A stretch of DNA of 64,000 nucleotides from Paragordius varius. Lineage: Eukaryota; Nematomorpha. Each line of letters begins with the position of its first letter. Position 1 is the first letter of the stretch. The stretch covers positions 744,001 to 808,000 of the forward strand of contig OZ176055.1 in NCBI GenBank assembly GCA_964247055.1. Reading direction: 5' to 3'. Positions 46,221 through 59,071 of this stretch are shown here, piece after piece. Under the pieces are notes generated by a model. That model saw only the letters and a program-made list of their open reading frames with translations. It did not search any database and was not told where the DNA came from. Both the position numbers and the translations under genes were made by a program.

Positions 46221-47229
46221 TATATATATAGTATTTCTCAAAATTTAGAAGACGATACCTTCAACACCATTTAGAATGTAGAAAAAAGCAAAAATTATTG
46301 GAATAATCGACATTTTCAGAAAAAAATCAAAAATTATTTGTAATAATAATTTTTGGGTTAATAGTAAATTTATAAATATTTAGAGGAGTGCCCAATAATT
46401 TTTATTTGATTAACCCAGTGACCGACCCCTGAGCACAAATAAATGCAAAATAATTATATGCAGCTTTAAGGTCGTTGGTTGGTTAGTCTGTTTGTTTGAA
46501 GAGTCTACATTAGATTTAATGAAACCTATTTTGAATTTGATTGTTCTTTTATTATACACAAAATATAAATAACTTTTTTAGTTTTAAAACTGATTTTTAA
46601 AGGTATTTACCATATTAAAATATTTAGAAAATTTAGGAAATTAATATCAATTACATTTTCCTATTCTTTACCGCCTAATTTTATATATTTTCTATTTAAT
46701 TTGGTGTTAGAAATCCGATTTACAGCTATCCATTAAATTACAGTATCGAATCTAAAAAAGGTTAGTTTAAAATAAACAAAATTAATGTTAAAATATGATG
46801 AACCATTTTTTTGCAAGTTGCCTTTATTTAAAACCTGTCGGATTTAAAATAGTCGCCATCTTCTCGATTATACTTATGCAAAAATGACTATGCTGAAATT
46901 TTGAATTTAAATGGTGGCCATACTATTTCATATTTCGCAGATTATGGTCCAAATCGTTTTTCAAAAATAGCGCTTTTATAGAAAAAATAGCAAAATTTAG
47001 GCAATTTGACAGATTAAGCATAATTGGTGATGTTCAAAAAAGCAAAGTGTTAGGGTACCAATTAGAAAAGTCGTTAAAAATATTTATAAAACATCATTTT
47101 GATTTTAACGCACGCATAATTTTATGCGTACGGTTGGAATTTTGACAATTTTTGCAATTTTTAATAACATGTAGTGTCGTTTGGCAATAAAAGAAATACC
47201 TAATCTCTTTTTTGTCACAAGTTTGTTAG
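46221..47229. other. Non-coding, no gene seen
   Basis: No coding frame, MITE end or other recognisable structure. Mixed AT-rich sequence with slightly GC-richer patches near 46,850-46,920. Confidence 0.4.
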
Positions 47230-47488
47230 ATTATAATGGATTTCACCCTAAATAAATTATGTGTTTTCGGGCTAATATAAATAACTCCTCATTAATAAGA
47301 AATATATTCTTATGGCGTAGTTAATTTTTTTAGTATCATATTAATTTTAACTAAATTTCATTTTTAAAAATATATAGAAATATAGGTATTTTTTAATCTT
47401 AAAAAACACATAATTTATTTTAGGGTGAATTTGAATTGTTCGAGGGTGAATTCGAATTGGTCAAGGGAAGGGTGTATATTTGTAAATA
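47230..47488. repeat. MITE-1 copy, left end eroded
   Basis: TTCACCCTAAATAAATTATG on the left; GGGTGAATTTGAATTGTTCG units at 47423-47470; right end TTTGTAAATACT. Confidence 0.65.
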
Positions 47489-48421
47489 CTAACAGGTGTT
47501 AACATAAACATTAATTATTGAGAAAAAACGGTTCAAAAAATTTTGCCTGGTTAATTCTAATAGGGTCATGAAGGCTTTTCACAGTTAATCCCTGAGAAAC
47601 TCTAAAAAAATATTGACAAATCAAATTCTTTAGCAAATACGGTATTGTTTAAAATTGGTATGGATTTTAATCTATTTTATGTGGCTAAATGAATATCTAT
47701 GCGAAAAGCAAAATATTGGTTTTAAAAAATTGTTTACAATTCTTTTGTAGCGTAAATTTTTTAATTAGACCGCATTCTTTAATATAATTAACCATAAATG
47801 CTTCACAGTTATTTCTGATTGTATGCTACTTTTGCATCAAAAGCCCTAGTGCCGTTTTATTTAATTTTATTAAATTTAAAAATGACAAGATTGGGAAAAT
47901 TTCTCTTTATGCATTGTTTGGTATTCAAAACACTTTTTAAAAAACTACATCGTTTAATTTGTTAATATTTTGCTCACATTTTCTTTTTTTTCCAAATATG
48001 TCAAAATACCGCATATCTCCTCATCATTTTGACATAGAATTATATGTCATTTGGCTTGGAGACGCTACTCTAAAATCTCATTGCTCTATTTTCAAGGATA
48101 TAATGTATTGGGCCTATTTAAACACATTGTAAAGGACTACTGTTGATTTAAATTTCCCTTAAAAAAGACGAAAATTATAAATTTGAATACGAAGAATTTG
48201 AATCCGTAACAAAATGTAAAAGTATCGTCATAATACCAGTTAATTGATATTTGGATGTTAAAAATAAATATCCAAACACAAAGGTTGTTGCCGGGCAAAA
48301 CTTATGCTGATTAAATTTTCAACTTTTTTTGAAGGTGAAATAATGTCTTGTGTAGCCAAACTCACAATTCGCGTGTTATGGGAAAATAATGGAGTTGACA
48401 GCTTTTACATACTAATTTTTT

Positions 48422-48525
48422 AATGTCAAAATTGATATAATTTTGACATTAAGAAATACACAAATTTTAAGACATAATATCACACAATAAATGCTAAATG
48501 ATGATTTATTGTGGGATATAATGTC
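48422..48525. other. Two adjacent hairpins
   Basis: 48422-48450 is a perfect 12-bp stem (AATGTCAAAATT, loop GATAT). 48471-48525 is a 22-bp stem with two mismatches (GACATAATATCACACAATAA and complement), loop of 11. Confidence 0.5.
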
Positions 48526-51500
48526 GTAAACCCACGCTTTGTAGTGACATTATGAAGCGTATATTATGTAAAACATGGTCAGAAATCCAGAAATTAACAT
48601 TTAAAGGCTTATCCTCCCGAAATTCCGATCAAAATTGGTCAATATTTACTATTAACCAATGTATTGTGGTTTAGAGACATGGGAAATTTTTGATTTTTTT
48701 CTATTTCATTGTAACTCATCAATTATAAACTAACATCCAAATGATAATTGTGACAATTCCTTTTGTTTGGTGCCTAAATTAAAATAGAGATTAAACAGGA
48801 TTAAATTTTAAGCAATCCCAATTATGCAAAAGCCTTATTATTCAATAATTGTTTATGGATTGGGTGAATATGGGAAGCGTGGACTATAGCCAATTTATAT
48901 AATTTTACTAAAATTTTGCGAATCGTGATCTAAATAAAAATTGGATAAAATTTCGTAATTAACTTGTTTTGTTCTACGAATGAATATATTATTTTACCAT
49001 ATAAAGAAAGTATCTATATTCAATTAAATCAATTATTTTGCTTTAATGTTCATCATCACATATATTAGATTTTCAAATTAAGAATTATGGGCGTCTTTTT
49101 TAGCTATAAAGACCTAATTATATACTATTTTTAAATAATAATACAATATGGGATTCCGTGATTCCACGCACAAAATTTAACATTTTCTACCAAATCAACC
49201 AAAAAAAAATCGCTATTTATTTTTTTCGTCTGCGCTAGATTATTAACGGTAGTATAATCGTCTGATTAATTTTTTTACATTTCAAATTGGTTTTATACAT
49301 ATTCTGATAAGAAAAGGTAATTATTATGAATATTATGTAATATAAATATTGATATTTTTATGATATAAAATTAATAAATTGTTTAAATTTGATTGATTAG
49401 ATTAAACGATAAGCAATGTTTTAATGATTTTAAAATACTTGTCATATTAAATAAGTTCTCACCTTTGACCTTTAAAAACAACTAATATTATATATAAATA
49501 AATATTTATTCAAATTAGCCGCCATGATTCCTATAAAATTACTTTTGCGCTTGTCAAATAATCAGATTAATAATTTTTTATGTGAAAACGCATTAATGGT
49601 TTATAAGAAACAATACTATCATACAAAGCTTGTACAAGTTTTTTTGAAATTAATATAATTTTAAATTTTAACAAGTTATTAAAATACAGTAAAAGTACTG
49701 TTCTGTATAATGTTTGCTCAAATTATTTTATTCTTAATATAGAAGTTAAATAACCTATCAATCAATCAACAACATTTTTATTTAAAGAATTTAAATGAAA
49801 CATTCAAGTCCATGGCCTTTTTGTTGTCACTTAATCCTTTTTCATTGGAATTCAAAATATTAAGAAAAAGAACATATTTTGAATTTTACATGGTTAGAAA
49901 TGTTAGACAGAATAAAATTTTATAATTTAATTTTGATGCACACATATTAGTATTCCATATATATATTGCTTTTTTCAATTTTTATATGATCTCTATATTC
50001 ATAACATTATTTGATTCAAAAAAATCTGATGATTTATGGATATATGAAAGATTTAATTGTTTTTAGAAAAGTTAATTTCTTGCGATTGTGACAATTTCGT
50101 CATAAATTTTAATAGTTTTCTTCATAAAATTGAATTGACTCGCTAAATTAATCCAATTAAAACACTCAAAAGTGTGATAAATGATTTTTAAATCCCCATT
50201 TTAGATTTTAGTTTTTTTTCTCTTCATTGGGCTTAAATGGGATTTAATTATAAACGTCTGATGATTTATATCAAATTATCTCAAACTTTATGGATTAATA
50301 ATTAAATAGTGTTAAAAATTTTAATAAGGATTGTAGAATTATAAAAAAATATTAATAAATATGTATTAATTGATGGCTATTTATTTTAGATTAAAATGTT
50401 AGGATTTTGAACATTACTTATATAATAAGCTCATAATTGTTATACAGTTATTTTCTATAGGGGCTATTTTTATCATTGATATTTTTTATTATATCGAACA
50501 TAAGATAGAATCTTTATGGTCTACATTTGAAAATTCATTTCGCGTTGTAAAAAACATATATATAAACAATTAAATTAACCGATCCAAAAGTTTAAACGCT
50601 TCAAAACTAGTCAGCAAGGCATATAAATGATAAAATAATTTAAATTAAAAACCACATTTTATAACTCTATTTTAATAAACTTTAGGCTTGCATTTAACCC
50701 CCCCCCCCCTAGCGCCAAAAAACCAGCAATAATTTAAAAATACCCTATTACAATCTGTACTCTGGTAGGCTATGATATACAGGGTCGTGGTTAGATTTAA
50801 CTAAGGAAATTTTTTATGAATTAGAGGGAGCAGCCCTTATATTTTCGATTATGTTAAAATAAATAGCAAAATTTCCGCATTATAACCCTTTTTTGAGAAC
50901 ATCTACTCTTGAATGTTTTAATTAAATTTCAATTAATATTTCAGTCAGTTTTTTAAAAATATTTGAAAATATATACAAACATATTGTGAAAAGAATTTGG
51001 GAAGCAGCCTATTTATAATTAGTATTTAATGTTTATTGTGAGCCTCTGCTTTACTTAGATGATAATAACTAAAAAATTGGGTTTTTAAGGTTATGTTACT
51101 CTTAATGACAACGGACGGTCTAATGTGATAAAATTTAGCTTTAAAACAGTGATGGAAATAACGATTCAGTACCAATGAATAAGGTTACCTCCATTCTTGC
51201 AAGTGCAAAAAATTGTGTGTATTGATTAAAAAACTCCATTTATTACCTTTGGCCTGTCTTATTTTAAGGGTTACTATTACTCCTTAACAGCTTTAAACTT
51301 TTCAGTTAATTATCAATTTAATTCCATCTATTATACACAGTCCCTTTATTTGCTAATAATGTGTTGTTCGTTATAGATTAAATTATTAAATTATATAATA
51401 AGTAAACTGAACTATCGACATATTCTATGCAGAATATCATCGATTACTATTCTTTGTATTTTTAATGTCAAAAAAAATATTATTTCAACTGTATATTAAC

Positions 51501-52890
51501 ACAAACTATGATAATTAATTGCCTGATGATATTTTAAGAATTTTTTGCGTTACGTTTTCCAATCATTTCAAAAAGTATTTAAACTTAAAAACAAAAGATT
51601 TCACAATGATAAATGGCTTGATGAGAGGAATAGAAATCAAAATATTAATTTTTTATTACAATATGATTGCACATTTTAGCTTGTTTATTAAACGCCTCAT
51701 TGCTGCAAAAATAAGCATACCGTTTTTTCCTCTTTAAAATTGATGATTTATAGTTATATAGGGAAAACGAGAATATGGAAAAAATTAATCGATTTTGCAT
51801 AATAATCATATTTTCATAATCAGAATATTACTCACTAAAGAAGTATTAATGTTTGAAATAAAATAGGTTTATAAACTTAAAATATGTAAGTAATTTAAAA
51901 AACTTATTTATATAATATTTAAGTCAAGATAAATTTGAATTATATTATCTTTCTACATATACTTGGAAACTAATTATTGGCAGATTTAAGAATTTATTTT
52001 AATTTAAATTGACACAAAGACAGTGTGAATGGATGGATAAATATAAATTGCATTAACAGAGAAAAGGAAAGAGCATTTAACTAATTAAGAATGACATTTT
52101 TTACTAATATATACAAATCTAAAACCAAAATCATCACATATACCAATACGTGATAAAAGTCCAAAAATCTCAACTTTAACCCTAAACTAAATAGGCTAAA
52201 TTAAATGCTGCCACTTTTTTGAAACTATTTTTTTTACCCAAGATATTATATCAAAAATTCAGGCATATTTTTGAAATAAACGTCCCCGAACTCTAAAGTT
52301 TGCCAAAAAATAATTTGCTTTAGTTGTGGTTATTTTATAAGATGTTAAATAGACTGAGTATAACTTATGGATCATCGAATCACCGTATCATATAAAATTG
52401 TGATTCAAAAATTAAATTTTAGTATACAAAAAACAATGATTCTCTGACCTTAACTTTTTAACGAATCCGATTTAACCATTCTAAACTACTTTTAATGATC
52501 GCATAAATATATTTTTTTCCAGATATAGGCTATCGTTAATTGCAAAAAAGGAAAAGAGATGTAAATTATATGTTTCAAAATAATAATTATAATAATATAT
52601 GTGTGAAAAAATTAAGGTTTCAAAAAGTATGGCTGTCTTTTAATAAGCTCTATTAATTTTCATTTTATTAAAAGCACAGCTTAATTAAAATTTTATCAAA
52701 ACTATATATTAAAACTGACAGCAAGCAATCGCTTGTATTAATTTTGGAATTCGATTATCCCTTTTTACGGTTTTTATAAAAATTATGAAAATTGAATAGA
52801 GAAAAATGCAATAACTAAAAGATATATTATAAAGCTGATATGGGTCCTGATTAGGGTAAGGAGTATACATTTTAAAAAGCAATATTTTTT

Positions 52891-52968
52891 CGATCAACAC
52901 ATCGTTTTTTAACCAATTGCAACACTTTTTCGATCAACACATCATTTTTTAACCAAACGCAACATTTT
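52891..52968. repeat. 40-bp tandem duplication
   Basis: CGATCAACACATC followed by TTTTTTAACCAA and GCAACA occurs twice in succession, period 40, with few differences. Confidence 0.75.
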
Positions 52969-53200
52969 TAGTTTCGTTTGGATGAAAAATGTTATGTTTG
53001 TTTGCAAAATTGTTGATTTTTGAAAAATGCTATGTTCTTACAATCGGGGACTTTCTGGGATAAGGGGGTCCACTTTATAAAATAATATAAAATGTTTTGA
53101 TCCACTTACATATATCAAATGAAATCCATTTTGCTTAAATATTTGGATATAACATAGTCTAAGTAGCTACAATCTTTTGGCTATAGTATAACATATATAT

Positions 53201-53592
53201 ACCATTTACAATTCAATTTCACCCTTAAACAATTCCAATTCACCCTTGAACAATTCAAATTCACCCTCGAACAATTCAAATTCACCCTTTAACAATGCAA
53301 TTTCACCCTCAAATAAAATATATGTTTTTTAAGATAATAAATTACCTATATTTTATACATTTTTAAAAAATAAAAATTCTATTTTAAGTTAAAATGATAC
53401 TGAAAAAATAATAAACTATAGCATAAACATATATTTTATATTAATAATGAAATATATTAGTTCGAAAACACATAATTTATTTTTAGGGTGAATTTGAATT
53501 GTTTAAAGGTGAATATAATAGTTCAAGGGTGAATTTGAATTGTTCGAGGGTGAATTTGAATTGTTTGAGGGTGAATTTGAACTGTAAATGGT
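53201..53592. mobile_element. Best-preserved MITE-1 copy (392 bp)
   Basis: Ends ACCATTTACAATTCAATTTC and GAACTGTAAATGGT, TA-flanked. Each arm consists of about five head-to-tail units of ACCCTTGAACAATTCAAATTC (left) or their complement (right), enclosing the common centre with ATATGTTTTTT and TATCATTAATATAA-like sequence. There is no coding frame. It is the only clear MITE between 47.5 and 62 kb. Confidence 0.85.
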
Positions 53593-56296
53593 ATATAATA
53601 ATTGCAACAAAATTTAAATAGTATTTTTACTTTTTACTAGAAAATTATATATAATACAAATATATTTTAATTAAATTTAAGCAACTTGATTTTTGTTTTG
53701 GGTCTTAAAAGTCATTCAAGAAAATTATTAACAATTTTAGGGTAATGGCAAGATATCGAATGGCATAATTTATGCACATTATGCTAAAAAAAGAGTGAAA
53801 AGTAAATGCTACAATTAATTACACAACAATTAAAAATAAAACAATGCTTTTAAAATTTGAATTTTCGATAGGTTCTGATATCTAATTTTAATAAAGTTAA
53901 GGCAATAATGCCGAACGTGATTTAAATTTAATATATGTTAACATATGACATCAAAAACATTGAAAAAATCATTCATTGTTTGTTGACAACAAAGCGTATT
54001 TTATGCTAATTTGAAGCAAAGCTATAACTATTAAAACAATATAATTTTTATAATTCGATAACAAAAATACCCTTTGAACATAGTATATGATATAAATGAT
54101 AACAAGTATTAATCATTTATTTTATATCAATTTTTTTTTCACATGATTAGCGAAAATTTTGCGGTTCTTTTATGGGGCAATTAGCACAAAAATGGTATTA
54201 AGTATCTTATATAACTCGTAAGACCCTAACCAAAAGCATAAAAATCCTGCATTTTTAATTCATAAGCAAAATTTTTTACCCAAAGGCAGCATTTTCCATA
54301 ACTAAAAATGCGTTTGCTTGAAAGATATTGCGTTGCCCTAAAAATGTTGCTTTTGATTGGAAAAAATGTTGTTATTATTCGAAAACGGTATAAAATATAG
54401 ATATTTCATCAAGATTATATACCCACCAATTTTGGGCTCAGTGTATATATTAAAATAAATTTGAAAATAAGTTAGGGTTTAGATTTTTGCCTTTGTCATT
54501 CTCCATAATATTATTGATTCTTTTAAGTATAATTTTGTAACAAACTAACTATCTTCCTACTAACTGGTAAACCTTATTTATTTTAAGCCACAAAGTACAA
54601 TTTTTATCGGAGTAATTATAAAGTTTATAGTTATGAACTCACAAAAATTAAAATGTTTATTTTATGTTGAGGAGAAAACCGAGATTCAGACGAGGAAAAT
54701 ATGGTTTTTTAAGTATCAAAGGCAATTTTTTATTAAAGCTAATTATTAAAAAAGACTTTCATTGTGAACATTAACGATGAAGCCATATCTTTTAAAAATC
54801 TTAGCCTGTAGAGAATGAAATGTTTTTAAATAATATTATGGTGACGCTATTTACGAATATAGGAGACAATAAAAGTAAAGGAAATTTAAATTATGAATAC
54901 TTATCGTTAAACCAAATAGACAAACATAACTGCATAAGCTAATCTTTTTTAAGTCTCAGCCATTGAAGTTTAAGCTTAAATTATAGGTTTACTTTAGAAT
55001 GTTAAGTTTTTTAACCAATTATACATTTTAATTCCAAATATTTATATCAAATACAATGACAGTTTGTTATTTCCGTTTTTAATGGCTAAAACGGAGTTTT
55101 ATATACAAGTTTAATACAATATAAGTTTTTATTTTAATTAATTGCATATTAGAAGTGGAGATAAAATAGTGTTCAATTAAATATATAACGAACTAAAAAT
55201 ATGCATATAGTGTATGCATAAAAACCATTTTAACCAATTAAAATACCGAAATGACTAATAATACTCGTTACACTATTATTTGACAATCTTTGTAAAAATT
55301 GAACTAGGTTAGTTGATGGTCCAGTTCATCTTTATTTTTAGTTTAAATAAATAAAAACTAAAAAAGTTTAAAACCAAATCATAAATAATCTTTTAAAAGT
55401 TTATAAAAAAAGATAAAAAAGTACATACATTTTGTTTACGAGTTATACAGCACATTTTCGTTATGAATGTCAATCATTCAAACTTTTTATCTTTCTTGCA
55501 TAATAAGATATAACAATAACTGTCAGAAAAAAAAAATAAATATTAAAGTTATGATATTTATTTTTCCCATTGTTATAGAGAATTTTTATTATTTAAACAA
55601 AAATATTCAAAATTCGGATATTACCAAAAAGACTAAAACACAATAAAATTCGCCAAAATATTCACTTAATACCGAAATCGTATCTTTTGATCTTTCTATG
55701 AGGAATGGTAAACTATTTTTCCAAGAAAAATTAAAAATGCGTTTTAGTTTTTTATGCTAAAAATACAATATGTGGAAGAAATTAAAATTACCGTTATCAT
55801 TTACAATGTTTTTTTTTTCATTACATAATTTTCCATCTATTTTTTTCATTTCATTCTAATAGAGTGTGTGTGTGAGAGAAATATACAAACTAAACTGAGT
55901 TAAATGACTTTTGTATCATAATATGTTATTGTTAAATAAATCAAATCAAATTACATCTATAACAAAAAACTAAATTGGTAACCAAAAAAATCATTATTAT
56001 TAAACAGCACACGCAATACAATAGATTATTCCTCTGCTAAAAGCTAACATCACAAGGATTAACCAGTACATAATATCATATCCATCTATTCTTCTTTGTT
56101 GTGACTGAATCACTTAATTAAATTAACTTTTAGTTATTACGAACTAACTTTTATGGCAAATATCGCTCGCTTCACAATATAAATCAACTTTGCTGGTGTA
56201 TATGTCAAAAAACAATATTCATTAATCCACAACTAATGTTTTAAAGTAAAGCTAAAAAACCAACTTCAATATAATGATATCTGTCCTGAATGAAGA
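53593..56296. promoter_or_regulatory. Upstream region of the Hox gene
   Basis: 2.7 kb of AT-rich DNA without genes or recognisable mobile elements. It should contain the promoter and 5' UTR; an in-frame TGA at 56291 precedes the start codon. A GTGTGTGTGTGAGAGA tract lies at 55863-55878. I cannot point to a specific TATA box or initiator in such AT-rich sequence. Confidence 0.4.
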
Positions 56297-58751
56297 ATGA
56301 GTCTTGCCTTATTAAATCAAAATGGCCATGATAAAAATAAAGTTTTAACACCTAGCATGCACAATAATAGTAATGATAATATAAACTCACATATAACTTT
56401 TAACCCCCATCTCAATATCATGAACTATTATTCTTCAAGTCCACACCATAGGTCTGCTATTGAGGGAAGTAGTATTAAGCTTACCCCATCTTACACAATG
56501 ACACCCATGTATGAAAAAAATGTCATTTCAAACAGCGCACTTTATACGAATCCATTTTCCCCTTTTGTAGCAAGTGTAATGTATAATCATGCTGTAGCAG
56601 CTGGTTCATTCTATAATTCGGCCGCCGTCGTGTCAAATTATAATCCGGCTTTATTATGTAATAATCATCGATTACAATCCACCAAAGTGAATGATGTCAT
56701 TACTGATGATGCAACAATGTATAATAATCGCAACTATGTTACTAATCCCAATTCAAATCCTTACAACATTGGAGGAGGACAAAATTATTTTGGTGGTAGT
56801 AAGGAAACATTGTTTAATTTTTTGCCTGCGTCAGCAAATCATGGTAAAAACTTGAATAATGAACCAAACTCTAACTTACGACCAAACAACGGTTCAGAAT
56901 GCAATGCTCTATGTAAAAAAATGTCAATACTTAATAAACAACAAAATGACGCATATGGTATAAATAAGGATGATTATCAACAAGAGAAAAACACGCAACG
57001 CTCTCCGGAACATCCAAATGGTTTTCAACAATCAAATGGTGTTTATTATTCGAAAAATCCAATGTATCCGCCCAACAACAAAAACAACAGTAATTACGAT
57101 GAAACCATAAATAGTGGTTCTTCCGAGGATTTCGACTTGAGCGCTAATAATGACTCTGCCAGAAGAAATAACCCAATTTACTTACAAAACAATACTAAAA
57201 GGATGATTGATAGGTCTGATGCCTTGTATCCTTGGATGAAAAATCAATTTGGTAGCTATTTTGTTTTTTGCAATTTTTTTTGTTTTAGCAGAAAATTGTA
57301 TTATATATTTTTACCATTAAATATTTGCTGAATACAGTCTTTTTATACCTTATACTTCTATAAAATCATGTTAAACTGATACTTAAAGCCTTGGATATAT
57401 TTCTTTTATAGTATATTTTTGATAGATTAGTTTCGTAAAAAATGACCATATAACTTTTTTTGACCATTTACCATGTCAAAATAGGATGATATTTTATATA
57501 TGTATAAGATTTTGCATTATAAATTTCAAGTAAAGGCCATCCATATTGATACATTTTTGCTTATGGCTATAATTTATAAGACCTATTCAAAAATATATAT
57601 ATCATATATACTGGTAAAAAATTCTGGTTTTTTTATATATAATTATCGATTTTTTGCCAAAATCTAACCGTTTTGGTTGGTGTCAGAAAAGAGAGAGATA
57701 TAGTTAATAAAAATTGCTAACTATTTATTTACTGTTTTAATTTATTTACTTAAAGCAACAACGGTCTATAAGAAATTGAGAGGAAGACAAAATATATACT
57801 TTATTTTAACTATATAATTAAAAGTATTTTTTATTCATAAATTTGAAAAATATATATTTTATCTATGGAAAATGATAAAATTACAGTTATATGTTGCTAA
57901 ATATACAATGTGCGTTTTTGAGAAAATATGCTTTTTTTAAAAAATGTGTTTTTTCACTTTAACGATAACAGTCCTTTAAAATTAAATTTGTCAAATTCGG
58001 CTTAGGGCAAATATTTTGTATACGCAACAAAGAGGATGATAAAAGATAAAAAATTTTTTTTTAACATTAAGCGGTGCATAATAAAAAGGTTTATTTAACG
58101 AGGACAATTGAAAAAAATAATATGTAAAATACTATAAATATCTTTTAATTCTAATGTTAAAAAAACTTTAACTCTCTTTCTATCTAAATTTGACATTAAT
58201 TATACGTAATAAAACCGTTGTGATTATTTATAAATGCAGGCTTTCACTATATCATAACCGGTAAGTTTAGACTCCTAAAATATATGTTATAATGAAAGCA
58301 AAACCAAATTTAACCTAGTAAAATGGTAAGTATTTAGATTTCCTAAAATTTTAAATCAAATATGATTTTGGCAGTTTAATTAAGTGTTAGGATTAATGGC
58401 ATTTATAAAGTACCTTTATTAAGGCTAGTTATTAATACTATACTAATTATAAATTTGATTTCTACATATATAGATCGCAAAAAAGGCCGTCAAACTTACA
58501 CGAGACACCAAACGCTAGAGCTGGAAAAAGAGTTCCATTACAATCGATATCTTACACGTAGGCGTAGGATAGAAATTGCTAATAATTTGGCCCTGAGCGA
58601 AAGACAAATTAAGATATGGTTCCAGAACCGTCGAATGAAATGGAAAAAAGAAAAATTTACAGACGCCCCGGATTCCTCCATGTTTAATCCCCTCAAAAGC
58701 GATGAAAATGATGATTTTGACGAATTTCAAGAGCACGACGACGAAAAATAA
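56297..58751 (+). CDS. Antp/Hox6-8-class homeodomain transcription factor
   Basis: Two exons, 56297-57251 and 58474-58751, joined at phase 1 (TTTG|GTAGCT ... TATATAG|ATCGC), encode 410 residues. An in-frame stop six bases upstream fixes the start. The N-terminal 300 residues are Asn/Ser/Tyr-rich and not conserved. The YPWM motif (LYPWMKNQF, about 310-318) sits six residues before the homeodomain (about 320-379), which begins [10 protein letters not shown], includes [18 protein letters not shown], and has Gln50 and Asn51 in [14 protein letters not shown]. The short linker and the GRQTYTR start fit Antp/Hox6-8 rather than Lox5 or Scr. An acidic tail ([16 protein letters not shown]) ends the protein, as in Hox7 proteins. 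It binds TAAT-type DNA sites, with Exd/Pbx contacted through YPWM. The arthropod MSSYF motif is absent. Paralogue assignment needs a tree. Confidence 0.9.
57252..58473 (+). other. Hox intron (1,222 nt)
   Basis: Placed between YPWM and homeodomain, the usual position in Hox genes. It holds no recognisable repeat. The exon 1 frame stays open for 26 codons into the intron, so an unspliced transcript would give a 344-residue product lacking the homeodomain. Confidence 0.8.
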
Positions 58752-58857
58752 AATGGAGCAATCCTTATTAATTATACCGAATACAAAGATGTGAATTAAG
58801 ACGTAGCAATCATATACCACCATTGAAACGCACCTATACATATAAGCATATGAAATG

Positions 58858-58935
58858 AAAAATAATGTGGAGATGCATATGGTTTTTAATGTCAAAAAAG
58901 ACTTTAAAAAGCATATGCATCTCCACATTATTTTT
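58858..58935 (+). ncRNA. Near-perfect 36-bp hairpin in the Hox 3' UTR
   Basis: Left arm from 58858 contains AATAATGTGGAGATGCATATG; right arm from about 58900 contains CATATGCATCTCCACATTAT. The outer 24 bp pair perfectly, the inner 12 bp have two mismatches, and the loop is AAAAAA. Size and stem length are those of a microRNA precursor. It lies 107 nt after the Hox stop and before the likely poly(A) signal. A young hairpin-type repeat is the main alternative; I recognise no known microRNA seed. Confidence 0.4.
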
Positions 58936-59065
58936 TATATTAGAAAATATACTAGTAGTAACTGCACATTTCTTTATAAAGTTTATCCATAAATCCACGC
59001 GAATAAACATCGTGTCAGTCTTCCAATATCTCTCAGAAATCAATTAATACAAAACATGCACGAAA

Positions 59066-59071
59066 AATAAA
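59066..59071 (+). promoter_or_regulatory. Likely Hox poly(A) signal
   Basis: AATAAA 315 nt after the Hox stop; another AATAAA overlaps the stop codon itself (58747-58752) and cannot be the normal signal. Confidence 0.4.

Larger units (their letters stand above)
47489..53200. other. Long non-coding region, few repeats
   Basis: 5.7 kb without a supportable gene. It holds two hairpins at 48422-48525, a poly-C run at about 50698-50709, a MITE-2 fragment at about 52600-52650 and a 40-bp tandem duplication at 52891-52968. Open frames near 51,519 and 52,709 have no coding character. Confidence 0.5.

Noticed and set aside
51519-51737. 72-codon plus-strand open frame upstream of the Hox gene
   Set aside because: Composition like its surroundings, no recognisable motif.
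56297-58751. Assignment of the Hox gene to Lox5 or ftz
   Set aside because: The homeodomain starts [10 protein letters not shown] and is only six residues from YPWM, which fits Antp/Hox6-8 better; a tree could still change this.
58515-58928. 137-codon minus-strand open frame
   Set aside because: Opposite-strand shadow of the homeobox exon and the 3' hairpin.
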